Both the position numbers and the translations under genes were made by a program. The notes under the pieces are model-generated. The model saw nothing but the letters and a program-made list of their open reading frames with translations. It ran no database searches and had not been told where the DNA came from. Positions 1 to 7,740 of a DNA stretch of 64,000 nt are shown in pieces. Origin of the DNA: AC-32 sp963717725 (GTDB lineage Bacteria > Actinomycetota > Thermoleophilia > Gaiellales > Gaiellaceae); assembly GCA_963717725.1 (NCBI GenBank), contig CAVQWS010000027.1, forward strand, positions 248,001 to 312,000. The letters are read 5' to 3'. Numbering within the stretch: position 1 is the first letter of the stretch; every line of letters begins with the position of its first letter.

Positions 1-383
1 CCGGCCCTGCGCTCGTCGACGCCGGCGGCGACATCGCGGCGCGGGGCCGGCCGGACGCGCTCGGCTGGCGCGTCGGGATCGAGACTCCCGGCGACTCGCT
101 GACGCTAGCCCTCGAGGACGCCGCGATCGCCACCTCCGGCCGGGACCGGCGCCGCTGGCGCCGCGACGGAGAGGAGCGCCACCATCTGATCGACCCCACC
201 ACCGGCCGCTCCGCCGACCGTGACCTACTCCGCGTGACCGTCGTCGCGCCGACCGCCGTCGAGGCGGAGGTGCTCGCGAAGTCGCTCTTCCTCGCGGGCG
301 AGCAACTCGCAGCGGCCGAGGGCGTCCCCGCAGTCCTCGTCACGACCGACGGCCGGACCGTGATCGTCGGAGGCCTCGCGTGA
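1..383 (+). CDS. apbE: FAD:protein FMN transferase ApbE, C-terminal part (5' cut by window edge)
   Basis: The reading frame is open from base 3 to a TGA at 381-383 (126 residues visible). ApbE enzymes transfer FMN from FAD to a Thr/Ser of flavoprotein domains outside or at the membrane. The visible part has the family signatures DAGGDIA near the start, IATSG, and HHLIDPTTGR, which belong to the conserved FAD and Mg-binding half. The N-terminus and any signal peptide lie outside the window. The stop overlaps the GTG start of the next gene (GTGA), so the two are translationally coupled. A membrane reductase, ferredoxin and reductase follow, which suggests that the flavinylated target belongs to an electron-transfer chain. 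That target is not in view. Confidence 0.9.
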   Translation, partial: GPALVDAGGDIAARGRPDALGWRVGIETPGDSLTLALEDAAIATSGRDRRRWRRDGEERHHLIDPTTGRSADRDLLRVTVVAPTAVEAEVLAKSLFLAGEQLAAAEGVPAVLVTTDGRTVIVGGLA

Positions 384-985
384 AAGATCCGACGTTCTGG
401 ATCCTCGCCCGCGCGTCCGGGCTGACCGCCTACGTGCTGCTGACGCTCTCGGTGCTCGCGGGCCTGGTCGTCAAGTCGAAGCCGTTCGGGAAGGCCGTCC
501 GCCAGCCCACGGTCACCGACCTGCACCGGTTCCTCGCGCTGCTGGGCCTCGGAGCGGTCGCGCTCCACGGCATCACGCTCGTGCTCGACACGACGGTGAA
601 GATCACGCCGACGGCACTTTTCGTGCCGGGCCTCGTCCCGTACCGGCCGCTCTGGACGGCGCTGGGCGTGCTCGGCGGCGAACTGATGGTCCTGATCTAC
701 GCCTCCTTCGGCCTGCGCAAGCGGATCGGCGTCAAGAATTGGCGGCGCCTGCACTACGCGACCTACCTCGTCTTCGCGCTGGCGACCGTCCACGGGCTCG
801 CCGCCGGCACCGACTCGGCGCGGCCGTGGGCGATCTGGCTCTACGTCGGAGCGGTCGGCGCGGTCAGCGCCGCAACGGCGTGGCGCGTGCTGACCGCCGC
901 GGCCGCCCGGCCCGCACCGTCGCCCGCTCCCCGGCCTTCACGGGTCCCCGTCACCGACTCGCCAACTGGAGGTACTCAGAGATGA
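380..985 (+). CDS. Ferric reductase-like transmembrane protein
   Basis: This 201-residue integral membrane protein has about five or six hydrophobic helices and paired histidines in helices, at LHRF/LHGI and at LHYATY/VHGL. That arrangement is typical of the heme-binding ferric reductase-like / MsrQ-type membrane domain. The C-terminal 30 residues are a Pro/Ala-rich tail. There is no FAD/NAD domain, so electrons would have to come from a partner. The start is GTG in a GTGA overlap with apbE, and the end overlaps the ferredoxin ATG (ATGA). The likely role is to pass electrons across the membrane in a flavin and Fe-S redox operon. The physiological acceptor cannot be deduced from sequence. Confidence 0.75.
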   Translation: MKDPTFWILARASGLTAYVLLTLSVLAGLVVKSKPFGKAVRQPTVTDLHRFLALLGLGAVALHGITLVLDTTVKITPTALFVPGLVPYRPLWTALGVLGGELMVLIYASFGLRKRIGVKNWRRLHYATYLVFALATVHGLAAGTDSARPWAIWLYVGAVGAVSAATAWRVLTAAAARPAPSPAPRPSRVPVTDSPTGGTQR

Positions 986-1194
986 CCACCTATCGAATCA
1001 CGATCGACCGCAGCCTCTGCAGCGGCTTCGGATCCTGCGTCGAGCTCGCGCCTGAGGCCTACGAGCTCGGGCCAGACGGCATCGCCAACGCCCTCGTTCA
1101 CGAGACCGACGACCCGGATGTGGTCGAAGCCGCGGGCACCTGCCCGATGGGCGCGATCACGGTCGAGGCCGTCGAAGACGAGGCGGCGGCGTGA
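982..1194 (+). CDS. Small ferredoxin, probable [3Fe-4S] type
   Basis: The protein has 70 residues. Cysteines sit at C13 and C19 (pattern C-x5-C), with a later C-P near residue 51 in TCPMGAI. This is the three-cysteine arrangement of the ferredoxins that serve P450s and dioxygenases in actinobacteria, which usually carry [3Fe-4S]. The ATG overlaps the stop of the membrane reductase gene, and the TGA overlaps the GTG of the downstream ferredoxin reductase. It is probably the soluble carrier between the reductase encoded next and a terminal acceptor. Cluster type is inferred from cysteine count only. Confidence 0.85.
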   Translation: MTTYRITIDRSLCSGFGSCVELAPEAYELGPDGIANALVHETDDPDVVEAAGTCPMGAITVEAVEDEAAA

Positions 1195-2309
1195 GCATTC
1201 CCGGGCGCGTGCTGATCGTCGGCGCAGGGCTCGCCGGCGCCCGCTGCGCGGAGACGCTGCGCGCCAACGGCTTCGACGGCGAGCTCCGGCTCGTGGGCGC
1301 CGAGGACGTTCCTCCGTACGAGCGGCCGGCGCTCTCGAAGGAGCACCTCGCGGGCTCGCGCGATGCCGCGTCGCTCGAGCTGCGGCCGCGGTCGTTCTGG
1401 GACGAGCGCGAAATCGAGCTGTCGCTCGGCCGGCGCGTCGTCAGCGTCGATCCCGAGCGCCGCACGGCCTTGACCGACCGCGGCGAGGAGCTCCTCTGGG
1501 ATGCGCTCGTGCTCGCCACCGGCGCCACCCCACGAATACTCCCGGGCTGGAGCGGCTCCGGCGTGCATGCGCTGCGAACGCTCGCGGACGCGGCCGCCCT
1601 GCGCGACGAGCTGCTCCCGGGCACGCGCGTGGCGATCGTCGGCGCCGGCTTCGTCGGCACAGAGGTGGCCTCCACCGCCCTCTCGCTCGGCGCGTCGGTG
1701 ACGCTCGTCGATCTGGCGCAGGCACCGCTCGAGCGCGTGCTCGGCGCCGAGGTCGGCTCGCTGCTGGCAGGGCGCTACGCCGAGGCCGGCGTCGAGCTGC
1801 GCCTCGGCACTCCCGTCGAACGCAGCGAGCTCGACGCCGACGTGGTCGTCGTGGCGGTCGGAGTCGCGCCCGAGACCGTTGCAGCCGCCGGGTCCAACGG
1901 GGTCCAGACCGACGCCTACGGCCGCACTGCGATCCCGGGCATCTTCGCCGCGGGCGACGTCGCCGAGGCCTGGCATCCGCTGCTCGGCCGGCGGCTGCGC
2001 GTCGAGCACTGGACGAGCGCCGCCAACCAGGGTGCAGCGGTCGCGTACGCAATCCTCGGCGAGGAGCGCCCGCACGCTGCGCTGCCGTACTTCTGGTCGG
2101 ACCAGTTCGGCCTTCGGCTCCAGTACGTCGGCCACGCCGAGTCGTGGGCGACCGTGGAGCTCGAGGGCGAGCCCGGCTCGTTCGTCGCGCGCTACCGGGA
2201 CGAGCACGGCGTGAGCGTCGCTGCGCTAGCCGTCAACCGGCCCGCCGCGGTCGGCGCGTTGCGCACCGAGCTGACCGCGGTGCTCGCGGCTGAGCAACTC
2301 GCCGCCTAG
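1191..2309 (+). CDS. FAD-dependent ferredoxin reductase (rubredoxin/ferredoxin reductase family)
   Basis: This 372-residue protein has two dinucleotide-binding folds. The FAD motif GAGLAG is at residues 11-16, the NAD(P) motif GAGFVG is near residue 150, and the conserved GIFAAGDVAE motif lies in the second FAD-binding stretch. PPYERPALSKE in the N-terminal third is typical of the ferredoxin reductases of P450 and dioxygenase systems. It should reduce the ferredoxin encoded immediately upstream, with which it shares a GTGA overlap. The stop codon overlaps the stop of the convergent degV gene by four bases. Confidence 0.9.
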   Translation: MSIPGRVLIVGAGLAGARCAETLRANGFDGELRLVGAEDVPPYERPALSKEHLAGSRDAASLELRPRSFWDEREIELSLGRRVVSVDPERRTALTDRGEELLWDALVLATGATPRILPGWSGSGVHALRTLADAAALRDELLPGTRVAIVGAGFVGTEVASTALSLGASVTLVDLAQAPLERVLGAEVGSLLAGRYAEAGVELRLGTPVERSELDADVVVVAVGVAPETVAAAGSNGVQTDAYGRTAIPGIFAAGDVAEAWHPLLGRRLRVEHWTSAANQGAAVAYAILGEERPHAALPYFWSDQFGLRLQYVGHAESWATVELEGEPGSFVARYRDEHGVSVAALAVNRPAAVGALRTELTAVLAAEQLAA

Positions 2310-3166
2310 ACGTCGTCGTACCAGAAGAACCCGATCGTTCCCGGGCCGGCGTGAGCGCCGACGACCGGGCCGAGGGTCGTGACGAGCTCGATCTCGGCCG
2401 AAGGGCGCTTGTCTCGCACCAGCTTCCGCAATGCCTCGGCGCGATCCGGCGCCTCGGCGTGGGCGATGGCGACACGCAGGCCCGGCCGGTCGACCGTGAC
2501 CGCCTCGAACGCCGACGCAAACTCGAGGAATGCCTTGCGGTTGCCGCGCACGCGCTTGACCGGCAGCACCTCGCCGTCCTCGATCGAGAGGATCGGCTTG
2601 ATGTTCAGCAGCTCGCCCGCCCACGCGCGGGCCCGGCCGATCCGGCCTCCGCGCGCGAGGTACTCGAGGGTGTCGACGGTGAAGAGCAGGCCGGCCTCGC
2701 GGCGGTAGCGCTCGACGAGGGCGTCGACCTCCTCGTCGGTCGTGCCGCGCTCGAGCCGCCGCTGGATCGCGAGCCCGAGCATCGCGATCGCCGCCGAGGC
2801 GCTCTCCGAGTCGATCGTCCGCACGCGCTCGCCGCCGAGCTCGCGGGCCGCGGCGCGCGCGCTCTCGATCGTCCCCGAGAGCTTGCCCGCGATGTGAATC
2901 GAGAGGACCCGCTCGTAGCCCGCGAGCTCCTCGTAGACCGCGAGGAAGTCGCCCGGGGTCGGCTGCGAGGTCGAGGGCGTCTCCTTGGAGGTGCGCAGCC
3001 GCGCGTAGAACTGCTCGGGCGAGAGCTCGACGTAGTCGCGGAAGCTCTCGTCGCCGAAGCGCACGTACAGCGGCACGACCCGCCAGTTCGGGAACCGCTC
3101 GGGCGCCTCTGGGAAGTCGGCCGTCGAGTCGACGACGATCGCGGTGTTCTCGGCGGTCAGCTCCAT
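2306..3166 (-). CDS. DegV family fatty-acid-binding protein (FakB-like)
   Basis: This is a 286-residue DegV fold protein. The N-terminal VVDSTADFP, the SQPTPGDF and the SGTIESA segments line the acyl pocket in the family, and RIGRARAWAGELLNIKPIL is the usual mid-protein signature. DegV proteins (FakB in Firmicutes) present fatty acids to the kinase FakA to make acyl-phosphates for phospholipid synthesis. The FakA homologue is in the same transcription unit at 3561-5129, which supports that assignment. The start ATG lies one base after the upstream response-regulator gene stops. Which fatty acid is bound is not predictable here. Confidence 0.88.
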   Translation of the reverse strand: MELTAENTAIVVDSTADFPEAPERFPNWRVVPLYVRFGDESFRDYVELSPEQFYARLRTSKETPSTSQPTPGDFLAVYEELAGYERVLSIHIAGKLSGTIESARAAARELGGERVRTIDSESASAAIAMLGLAIQRRLERGTTDEEVDALVERYRREAGLLFTVDTLEYLARGGRIGRARAWAGELLNIKPILSIEDGEVLPVKRVRGNRKAFLEFASAFEAVTVDRPGLRVAIAHAEAPDRAEALRKLVRDKRPSAEIELVTTLGPVVGAHAGPGTIGFFWYDDV

Positions 3167-3167
3167 C

Positions 3168-3551
3168 TCACGCCGCCTGTGGCTGAGCGGCCTCGCGGAT
3201 CGCGGCGACGATCGCGTCGAGGCCCTCGTCCTTGCTCAGGCAGCCGACCGCGCCGGCCTCGACCAGCGCGTCGCGCTCGCGCAGGTTGGCGGAGGCGGTC
3301 AGGCAGACGACCGCCGCCTCCGGGTAGGCCGCCTTGACCGCGCGCGTCGCCTGGACGCCGTCGAGGCCCGGCAGCCGGTAGTCCATCAGCACGACATCCG
3401 GCTTCACCCGCGCGGCCACCTCGGCGGCGTCGCTCCCGTCCTGGACCGAGGCAACGACCTCTATGTCGGAGCGCAGCCCGAGCAGCAGCTCGAGCGCCTC
3501 GCGGAACACCTTGTTGTCCTCGACGAGGACGACCCGGATCGGCTCGCTCAT
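3168..3551 (-). CDS. Stand-alone response-regulator receiver domain
   Basis: The 127-residue protein consists only of a CheY-like receiver domain. Acidic residues E11 and D12, phospho-acceptor D57 (in VLMDYRLPG), T85 and K107 are all present, so it should be phosphorylatable. The sequence is closest in style to NarL/LuxR-type receivers, but it ends where the HTH would begin, so it has no DNA-binding output. It lies between fakA and degV in the same orientation, with 9 bases to fakA and one to degV. No histidine kinase is encoded in the window. Its output is presumably a protein-protein contact. Confidence 0.85.
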   Translation of the reverse strand: MSEPIRVVLVEDNKVFREALELLLGLRSDIEVVASVQDGSDAAEVAARVKPDVVLMDYRLPGLDGVQATRAVKAAYPEAAVVCLTASANLRERDALVEAGAVGCLSKDEGLDAIVAAIREAAQPQAA

Positions 3552-3560
3552 TGCGCGAGA

Positions 3561-5129
3561 CTACTCGGCAGAAAGCAGCAGCGGGTAGTGCGGCTGGCCG
3601 CCCTCGTGCACGTCCAGCTCCAGCTCCGGGTGCTGTGCGGCGAGCTCGTCGAGCAGGCCGTTCAGCGACGGTGCGCCCTCCCCGCGGAGGAGCGTGAGCA
3701 CGTCGCGCGGCTCGGCCAGCAGGCGCTCGATCAGCCCGCGCGCCACCTCGTCGAATACTGCGCCCGCGGCGATCGCGTCGCCGTCCAGCAGCGCGAGGAA
3801 CTCGCCCTCGCGCACCGGCACGCCGTCGGCCGAGGCGTCGCGCGAGGCGATCGCGATCTCGCCGGTGACGAGCCCGGCCAGCGCCTCGCGCATGGCCGCC
3901 GCGTTCTCCTCGGCCGAGCGCTCGCCGAGGAAGGCGACGAGCGCCGCAAGGCCGGCGGGGATCGACTCGGTGGGCACGACCTGCACCGGCTTGCCGGCCA
4001 CGCGCGCCGCCTGCTCGGCGGCCATCACGACGTTCGCGTTGTTCGGCAGCAGCACGACCTCGTCCGCGGCAGTCGCGTCGATCGCTTCGAGCAGGACGGC
4101 CGTGGACGGGTTCATCGTCTGGCCGCCCTCGACGATCCGCTCCGCGCCGAGATCCTCGAACAGCCGCCGGTTGCCCTCGCCGGCGACCACGGCGACGACG
4201 GCCGAGCGCGACGCGCCGCCGGGCAGCGCCGCGAGCAGCCGCTCCTCGCGCTCTTCGGTCTGACGGCGCATGTCGGCGATCTCGACGCCCTCGATCGTGC
4301 CGGCGCGCGTGCCGAGCGAGAGCGCCGCGCCGGGGTCGTCGGTGTGGACGTGCACCTTCAGCGCGGACGCATCGCCGACGACGAGCAGCGAGTCGCCGAG
4401 CCGGTCGAGCTCGGGCTCCAGCGCCGCCGCGTCGAGGCCCTCGCCCTCGACAACGAACGTCGTGCAGTAGCGGTAGCGCGAGGGCTCCTGGTGCACGGCC
4501 TCGAGCGAGAGCCTGGGCGGCGGCGCGATCCGGGCAACAGGCTCCTCGCCGGCAGCCGCGGCCGCGAGACCGCGGACGAGCTCGACCAGGCCGGCTCCGC
4601 CCGCGTCCACGACGCCTGCCTCGCGCAGCACGTCGAGCTGCTCCTGCGTCCGCGCGACGGCCTCCTCTCCGCGCTCGACCAGCAGCGCGAGCAGCTCGGC
4701 GGGCTCGAGCGCCGGTGCCGCCTCCGCCGCCTCGGCGAGCGAGCGGATCACGGTCAGCATCGTCCCCTCGACCGGCTTGCGCACCGCCGCATACGCCTCG
4801 TCGCTCGCGGCGCGGAACGCGCGGGCGAGATCGTCGGAATCGGCCAGTGAGTCGGCGGCGCCGCGGACGATCTGCGACAGGATCACTCCCGAATTGCCGC
4901 GGGCCGACATCAGCGCGGCCCGCGTCGCCTCGCGCGCGAGCCCCTGCCGGTCGGGCGCGGTCGAGGCGTCGAGCGCCTCCACCACCCCGCGCGCGGTCAG
5001 CGTCAGGTTCGTTCCCGTGTCGCCGTCCGGAACGGGATAGACGTTCAGGTCGTCGATCCGCTCCCGGCTCTGCTCGAGCGCCTCGAGCGCCCCGTGGGCC
5101 AGGCCGCGAACGGCCTCGAGCTCGCTCAT
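3561..5129 (-). CDS. fakA: Fatty acid kinase catalytic subunit FakA (DAK/YloV family)
   Basis: The protein has 522 residues. The N-terminal DhaL-type kinase domain carries the nucleotide-metal motif DGDTGTN at 35-41 (in NVYPVPDGDTGTNL) and the SARGNSGVILSQ segment, followed by the YloV central and C-terminal domains. FakA phosphorylates fatty acids held by a DegV/FakB protein. ATG at 5129 was chosen because it overlaps the stop of the upstream Asp23-like gene (ATGA) and begins at the usual family N-terminus. The order rpmB, Asp23-like, fakA matches the rpmB-yloU-yloV order of Firmicutes. Fatty-acid kinase activity is inferred from homology. Confidence 0.9.
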   Translation of the reverse strand: MSELEAVRGLAHGALEALEQSRERIDDLNVYPVPDGDTGTNLTLTARGVVEALDASTAPDRQGLAREATRAALMSARGNSGVILSQIVRGAADSLADSDDLARAFRAASDEAYAAVRKPVEGTMLTVIRSLAEAAEAAPALEPAELLALLVERGEEAVARTQEQLDVLREAGVVDAGGAGLVELVRGLAAAAAGEEPVARIAPPPRLSLEAVHQEPSRYRYCTTFVVEGEGLDAAALEPELDRLGDSLLVVGDASALKVHVHTDDPGAALSLGTRAGTIEGVEIADMRRQTEEREERLLAALPGGASRSAVVAVVAGEGNRRLFEDLGAERIVEGGQTMNPSTAVLLEAIDATAADEVVLLPNNANVVMAAEQAARVAGKPVQVVPTESIPAGLAALVAFLGERSAEENAAAMREALAGLVTGEIAIASRDASADGVPVREGEFLALLDGDAIAAGAVFDEVARGLIERLLAEPRDVLTLLRGEGAPSLNGLLDELAAQHPELELDVHEGGQPHYPLLLSAE

Positions 5130-5500
5130 GCCGTCCGCTTCACGTTCTGGATGTGCACGTCGACCGACGCGACCCGCAGGCCGGTCAGCCGCTCGACCTC
5201 GTAGCCGACCTGCGAGCGCACCGTCGCCGCCACCTCGGCCAGGTTCAGCCCGTAGGCGACCACGACGTAGAGCTCGAGCGCGACCGCGCCGTCGACGTTG
5301 CGGACGACGATCCCGCGCGCCGGCTTGCCCTTCGGCAGAAGCCGCGTGACGCGCTCGCGCGCAGGCAGCGGCGCGCGCAGCGACATCCCGACGACGCCGT
5401 AGCACTCGGCGGCCACGCGGCCGACGATCTGCGCGATCGCCTCGGGCGCGATCGTGATCCGCCCGAGCTCGGATGGGATGGTCAGCGCCGTCTCGGCCAT
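5126..5500 (-). CDS. Asp23/Gls24 family envelope stress protein
   Basis: This is a 124-residue single-domain Asp23/YloU protein. The segments starting at ITIAPEAIAQIVGR and LYVVVAYGLNLAEVA, followed by a C-terminal VASVDVHIQNV, match the family. No membrane anchor is visible, so it is probably cytosolic and may be recruited by a partner. It precedes fakA with a 4-base ATGA overlap, as yloU precedes yloV in Bacillus. A perfect palindrome at 5516-5533 lies directly upstream and touches the purine-rich sequence that would serve as its ribosome-binding site. Confidence 0.88.
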   Translation of the reverse strand: MAETALTIPSELGRITIAPEAIAQIVGRVAAECYGVVGMSLRAPLPARERVTRLLPKGKPARGIVVRNVDGAVALELYVVVAYGLNLAEVAATVRSQVGYEVERLTGLRVASVDVHIQNVKRTA

Positions 5501-5515
5501 CGGGTCGTTAGACCT

Positions 5516-5533
5516 CCCTCGGCGCGCCGAGGG
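5516..5533 (-). promoter_or_regulatory. Perfect 18-base palindrome between rpmB and the asp23-fakA genes
   Basis: CCCTCGGCG/CGCCGAGGG is a perfect inverted repeat in the 39-base gap between the rpmB stop and the Asp23-like ATG. On the transcribed strand its 3' arm ends in GAGGG, directly followed by AGG. This is the only purine-rich stretch ahead of the ATG at 5500, about 12 bases away. It may form a hairpin that limits translation of the asp23-fakA block, or it may be an attenuator after rpmB. There is no U-tract, so a classical intrinsic terminator is less likely. Confidence 0.45.
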
Positions 5534-5539
5534 TTGCGA

Positions 5540-5731
5540 CTAGACGGCCTTCTGAACCTTGTTGCCCTTGAGGCAGCGCGTGCAGACGTATGCGCGCGTC
5601 GCCTTGCCGTCGAGCAAGACGCGGACGCGCTGGAGGTTGGGGTTGAAGCGCCGCTTCGTGGCCACCATCGAATGGCTCCGGTTGTTGCCGAAGCCGGGCT
5701 TCTTCCCGCAGATTGCGCAGACCTTGGACAT
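5540..5731 (-). CDS. rpmB: 50S ribosomal protein L28 (zinc-binding form)
   Basis: The 63-residue protein has the normal L28 length. It contains KPGFGNNRSHS and the RRFNPNLQRVRV core, as in bacterial L28. Two CxxC pairs (C5/C8 and C50/C53) show that this is the zinc-binding (C+) paralog type, not the cysteine-free form made under zinc limitation. The start is ATG at 5731. It sits between ribH and the Asp23-like gene on the same strand; an rpmB neighbour of asp23-fakA is common in Gram-positive genomes. Confidence 0.97.
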   Translation of the reverse strand: MSKVCAICGKKPGFGNNRSHSMVATKRRFNPNLQRVRVLLDGKATRAYVCTRCLKGNKVQKAV

Positions 5732-5747
5732 CGGCCGCGGAGTGTAG

Positions 5748-6473
5748 CTACTGCTGTGTGGCTCCGGCCGCGGCCCGGAGCTGCGAGAAGACGTCCGCCA
5801 TCTCGAGCGCCGTGCGGACAGCCTCGGACGCCTTGTCCAGGCGCGCCTTGGCCTGTTCTTCGTTCTCGGTCGTGAGCACGCCGAAGGCGACGGGCACGCC
5901 GGTCTCGAGCCCGGCCAGCTGCAGCCCGCTCGCCGCCTCGCTCGCGACGTATTCGAAGTGCGGCGTCTCACCGCGGATGATCGCGCCGAGGGCGACGATG
6001 CAGGAGTAGCGGCGCGTCTTCGCCAGCGCCATCGCCGCGAGCGGCAGCTCGAACGCGCCGGGGACCGGGATCACCGTCACCGCTTCACGGCCGACGCCGA
6101 GGCGCTCGAGCTCGTCGAGCGCGCGGCGCAGCAGCTCGCCGGTCAGCTCGCCGTTGAAGCGCGCGACCACGATCCCGACCGCGCGCCGGTTGCCGGTCGG
6201 CTCACCCTCGATCACGCCGTAGCCGTCGGGGATCTGCAGGTCGCCGGCCGCGTGCTCCGGCGAGCGCAGACGCGGGAGCTCGTCCTCCTCGGCCGGGACA
6301 TCGTCCTCCTCCGGCTCGGGCTCGGGCGCCGCTTCGGCCTCCGGCTCGTCGTCGGCCTCGGGCTCGGGCTCTGCCTCCGGCTCGGCGTCCGTGTCCTCCC
6401 AGACGTCCTCACGCCGCTCCTCCTCCGGCTCCTCGTTCAGGCCGAGCCGCGACTGGTCGAGGCCGTCGCTCAC
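5748..6473 (-). CDS. ribH: 6,7-dimethyl-8-ribityllumazine synthase with acidic N-terminal extension
   Basis: The protein has 241 residues against a usual 150-160. The C-terminal part (from about residue 95) is a complete lumazine synthase: VVARFNGELT, the VPGAFELP loop, ALGAIIRGETPHFEYV with the catalytic His, and PVAFGVLTTEN. It condenses the ArP product of the RibD route with the DHBP made by RibBA, whose gene is immediately upstream. About 80 residues precede the enzyme and are almost entirely Glu/Asp/Pro/Ala, predicted to be disordered. The GTG start overlaps the ribBA stop (GTGA), which argues that the extension is translated. Confidence 0.93.
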   Translation of the reverse strand: MSDGLDQSRLGLNEEPEEERREDVWEDTDAEPEAEPEPEADDEPEAEAAPEPEPEEDDVPAEEDELPRLRSPEHAAGDLQIPDGYGVIEGEPTGNRRAVGIVVARFNGELTGELLRRALDELERLGVGREAVTVIPVPGAFELPLAAMALAKTRRYSCIVALGAIIRGETPHFEYVASEAASGLQLAGLETGVPVAFGVLTTENEEQAKARLDKASEAVRTALEMADVFSQLRAAAGATQQ

Positions 6474-7720
6474 GAGCCCTCCGGGTCGAAGCGGAGATCC
6501 TGGTGGTGGAGCCGGTGCCCGAGCTTGTCGCGCTTAGCGGCGAGGTAGCGGCGGTTCTCGGAGTTCGGCGGCACCTCGATCGGCACCTGTTCGACCACCG
6601 TCAGCCCGTAGCCCTCGAGCCCGCTGATCTTCTTCGGGTTGTTCGTCAGGATCCGGATCGTCGAGAGGCCGAGGTCGGCGAGGATCTGGTTGCCGATCCC
6701 CCACTCGCGCGCGTCGGCCGCGAAGCCGAGCTCGAGGTTCGCCTCGACCGTGTCGAGCCCCTGCTCCTGCAGCTCGTAGGCGCGCAGCTTGTTGAGCAGG
6801 CCGATCCCGCGACCCTCCTGGGCCATGTAGAGCAGCACGCCGCGGTCCTCGCTCGCGATCTGCCGCAGCGCGTGGTCGAGCTGCTCGCCGCAGTCACAGC
6901 GCAGCGAGTGGAAGACGTCGCCGGTCAGGCACTCGGAGTGGACGCGGACGAGCACGTCGGCCATTCCGTCGACCTCGCCCTTGACCAGCGCGAGGTGGTC
7001 CTTGCCGGTCAGCTTCTCGCGGAAGGCGACGGCGGTGAACTCACCGTACGCCGTCGGCAGCCGCACCGCGGTCGTCCGTTCGACGAGCTTCTCGTGGCGG
7101 CGGCGGTACTCGATCAGGTCGGCGACGGTGACGAGCTTCAGCCCGTGCTCCTCGCAATACGGAATCAGGTCGGACACGCGGGCCATCGTCCCGTCGTCGT
7201 TCATCACCTCGCAGACCACGCCCGCCGGGTTCAGCCCCGCGAGCCGGGCAAGGTCGACCGCGGCCTCGGTCTGACCGCCGCGGCGCAGCACACCGCCCGC
7301 GCGGGCCCGCAGCGGGAAGACGTGCCCGGGCTGGACGAGGTCGCCGGGGCCCTTGCTCGGGTCGATCGCGACCTGGATCGTGCGCGAGCGGTCCTGCGCG
7401 GAGATGCCGGTCGAGATCCCGTCGCGCGCCTCGATCGAGACCGTGAAGGCGGTGCCGAAGGGCGTCTCGTTGCGCTCGGTCATCGGCTGCAGCCGAAGGT
7501 CGTCGCAGCGTTCCTCGGTCAGGCAGAGGCAGATCAGCCCGCGGCCGTGCGTGGCCATGAAGTTGATCGCCTCGGGCGTCGCGAACTGGGCCGCGATCGT
7601 CAGGTCGCCCTCGTTCTCGCGGTCGGCGGCGTCGACGACGACCACGAACCTGCCGTGGCGGATGTCCTCGATCGCCTCCTCGACGGTGGCGAAGGCGGTG
7701 GAGCGGTCGGTCGTGTCCAT
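6470..7720 (-). CDS. ribBA: Bifunctional DHBP synthase / GTP cyclohydrolase II
   Basis: This 416-residue protein makes both riboflavin precursors. The N-terminal RibB domain (about 1-200) has the acidic DRENEGDL metal site and THGRGLICL. The C-terminal RibA domain (about 210-405) has the zinc cysteines in ECLTGDVFHSLRCDCG, the AQEGRGIGL nucleotide loop and the TNNPKK motif. ATG at 7720 gives the usual N-terminus. The gene lies 20 bases after ribE and overlaps ribH by four bases. Both domains look catalytically complete. Confidence 0.97.
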   Translation of the reverse strand: MDTTDRSTAFATVEEAIEDIRHGRFVVVVDAADRENEGDLTIAAQFATPEAINFMATHGRGLICLCLTEERCDDLRLQPMTERNETPFGTAFTVSIEARDGISTGISAQDRSRTIQVAIDPSKGPGDLVQPGHVFPLRARAGGVLRRGGQTEAAVDLARLAGLNPAGVVCEVMNDDGTMARVSDLIPYCEEHGLKLVTVADLIEYRRRHEKLVERTTAVRLPTAYGEFTAVAFREKLTGKDHLALVKGEVDGMADVLVRVHSECLTGDVFHSLRCDCGEQLDHALRQIASEDRGVLLYMAQEGRGIGLLNKLRAYELQEQGLDTVEANLELGFAADAREWGIGNQILADLGLSTIRILTNNPKKISGLEGYGLTVVEQVPIEVPPNSENRRYLAAKRDKLGHRLHHQDLRFDPEGS

Positions 7721-7740
7721 CTCGCGGTGGATCGTAACCC

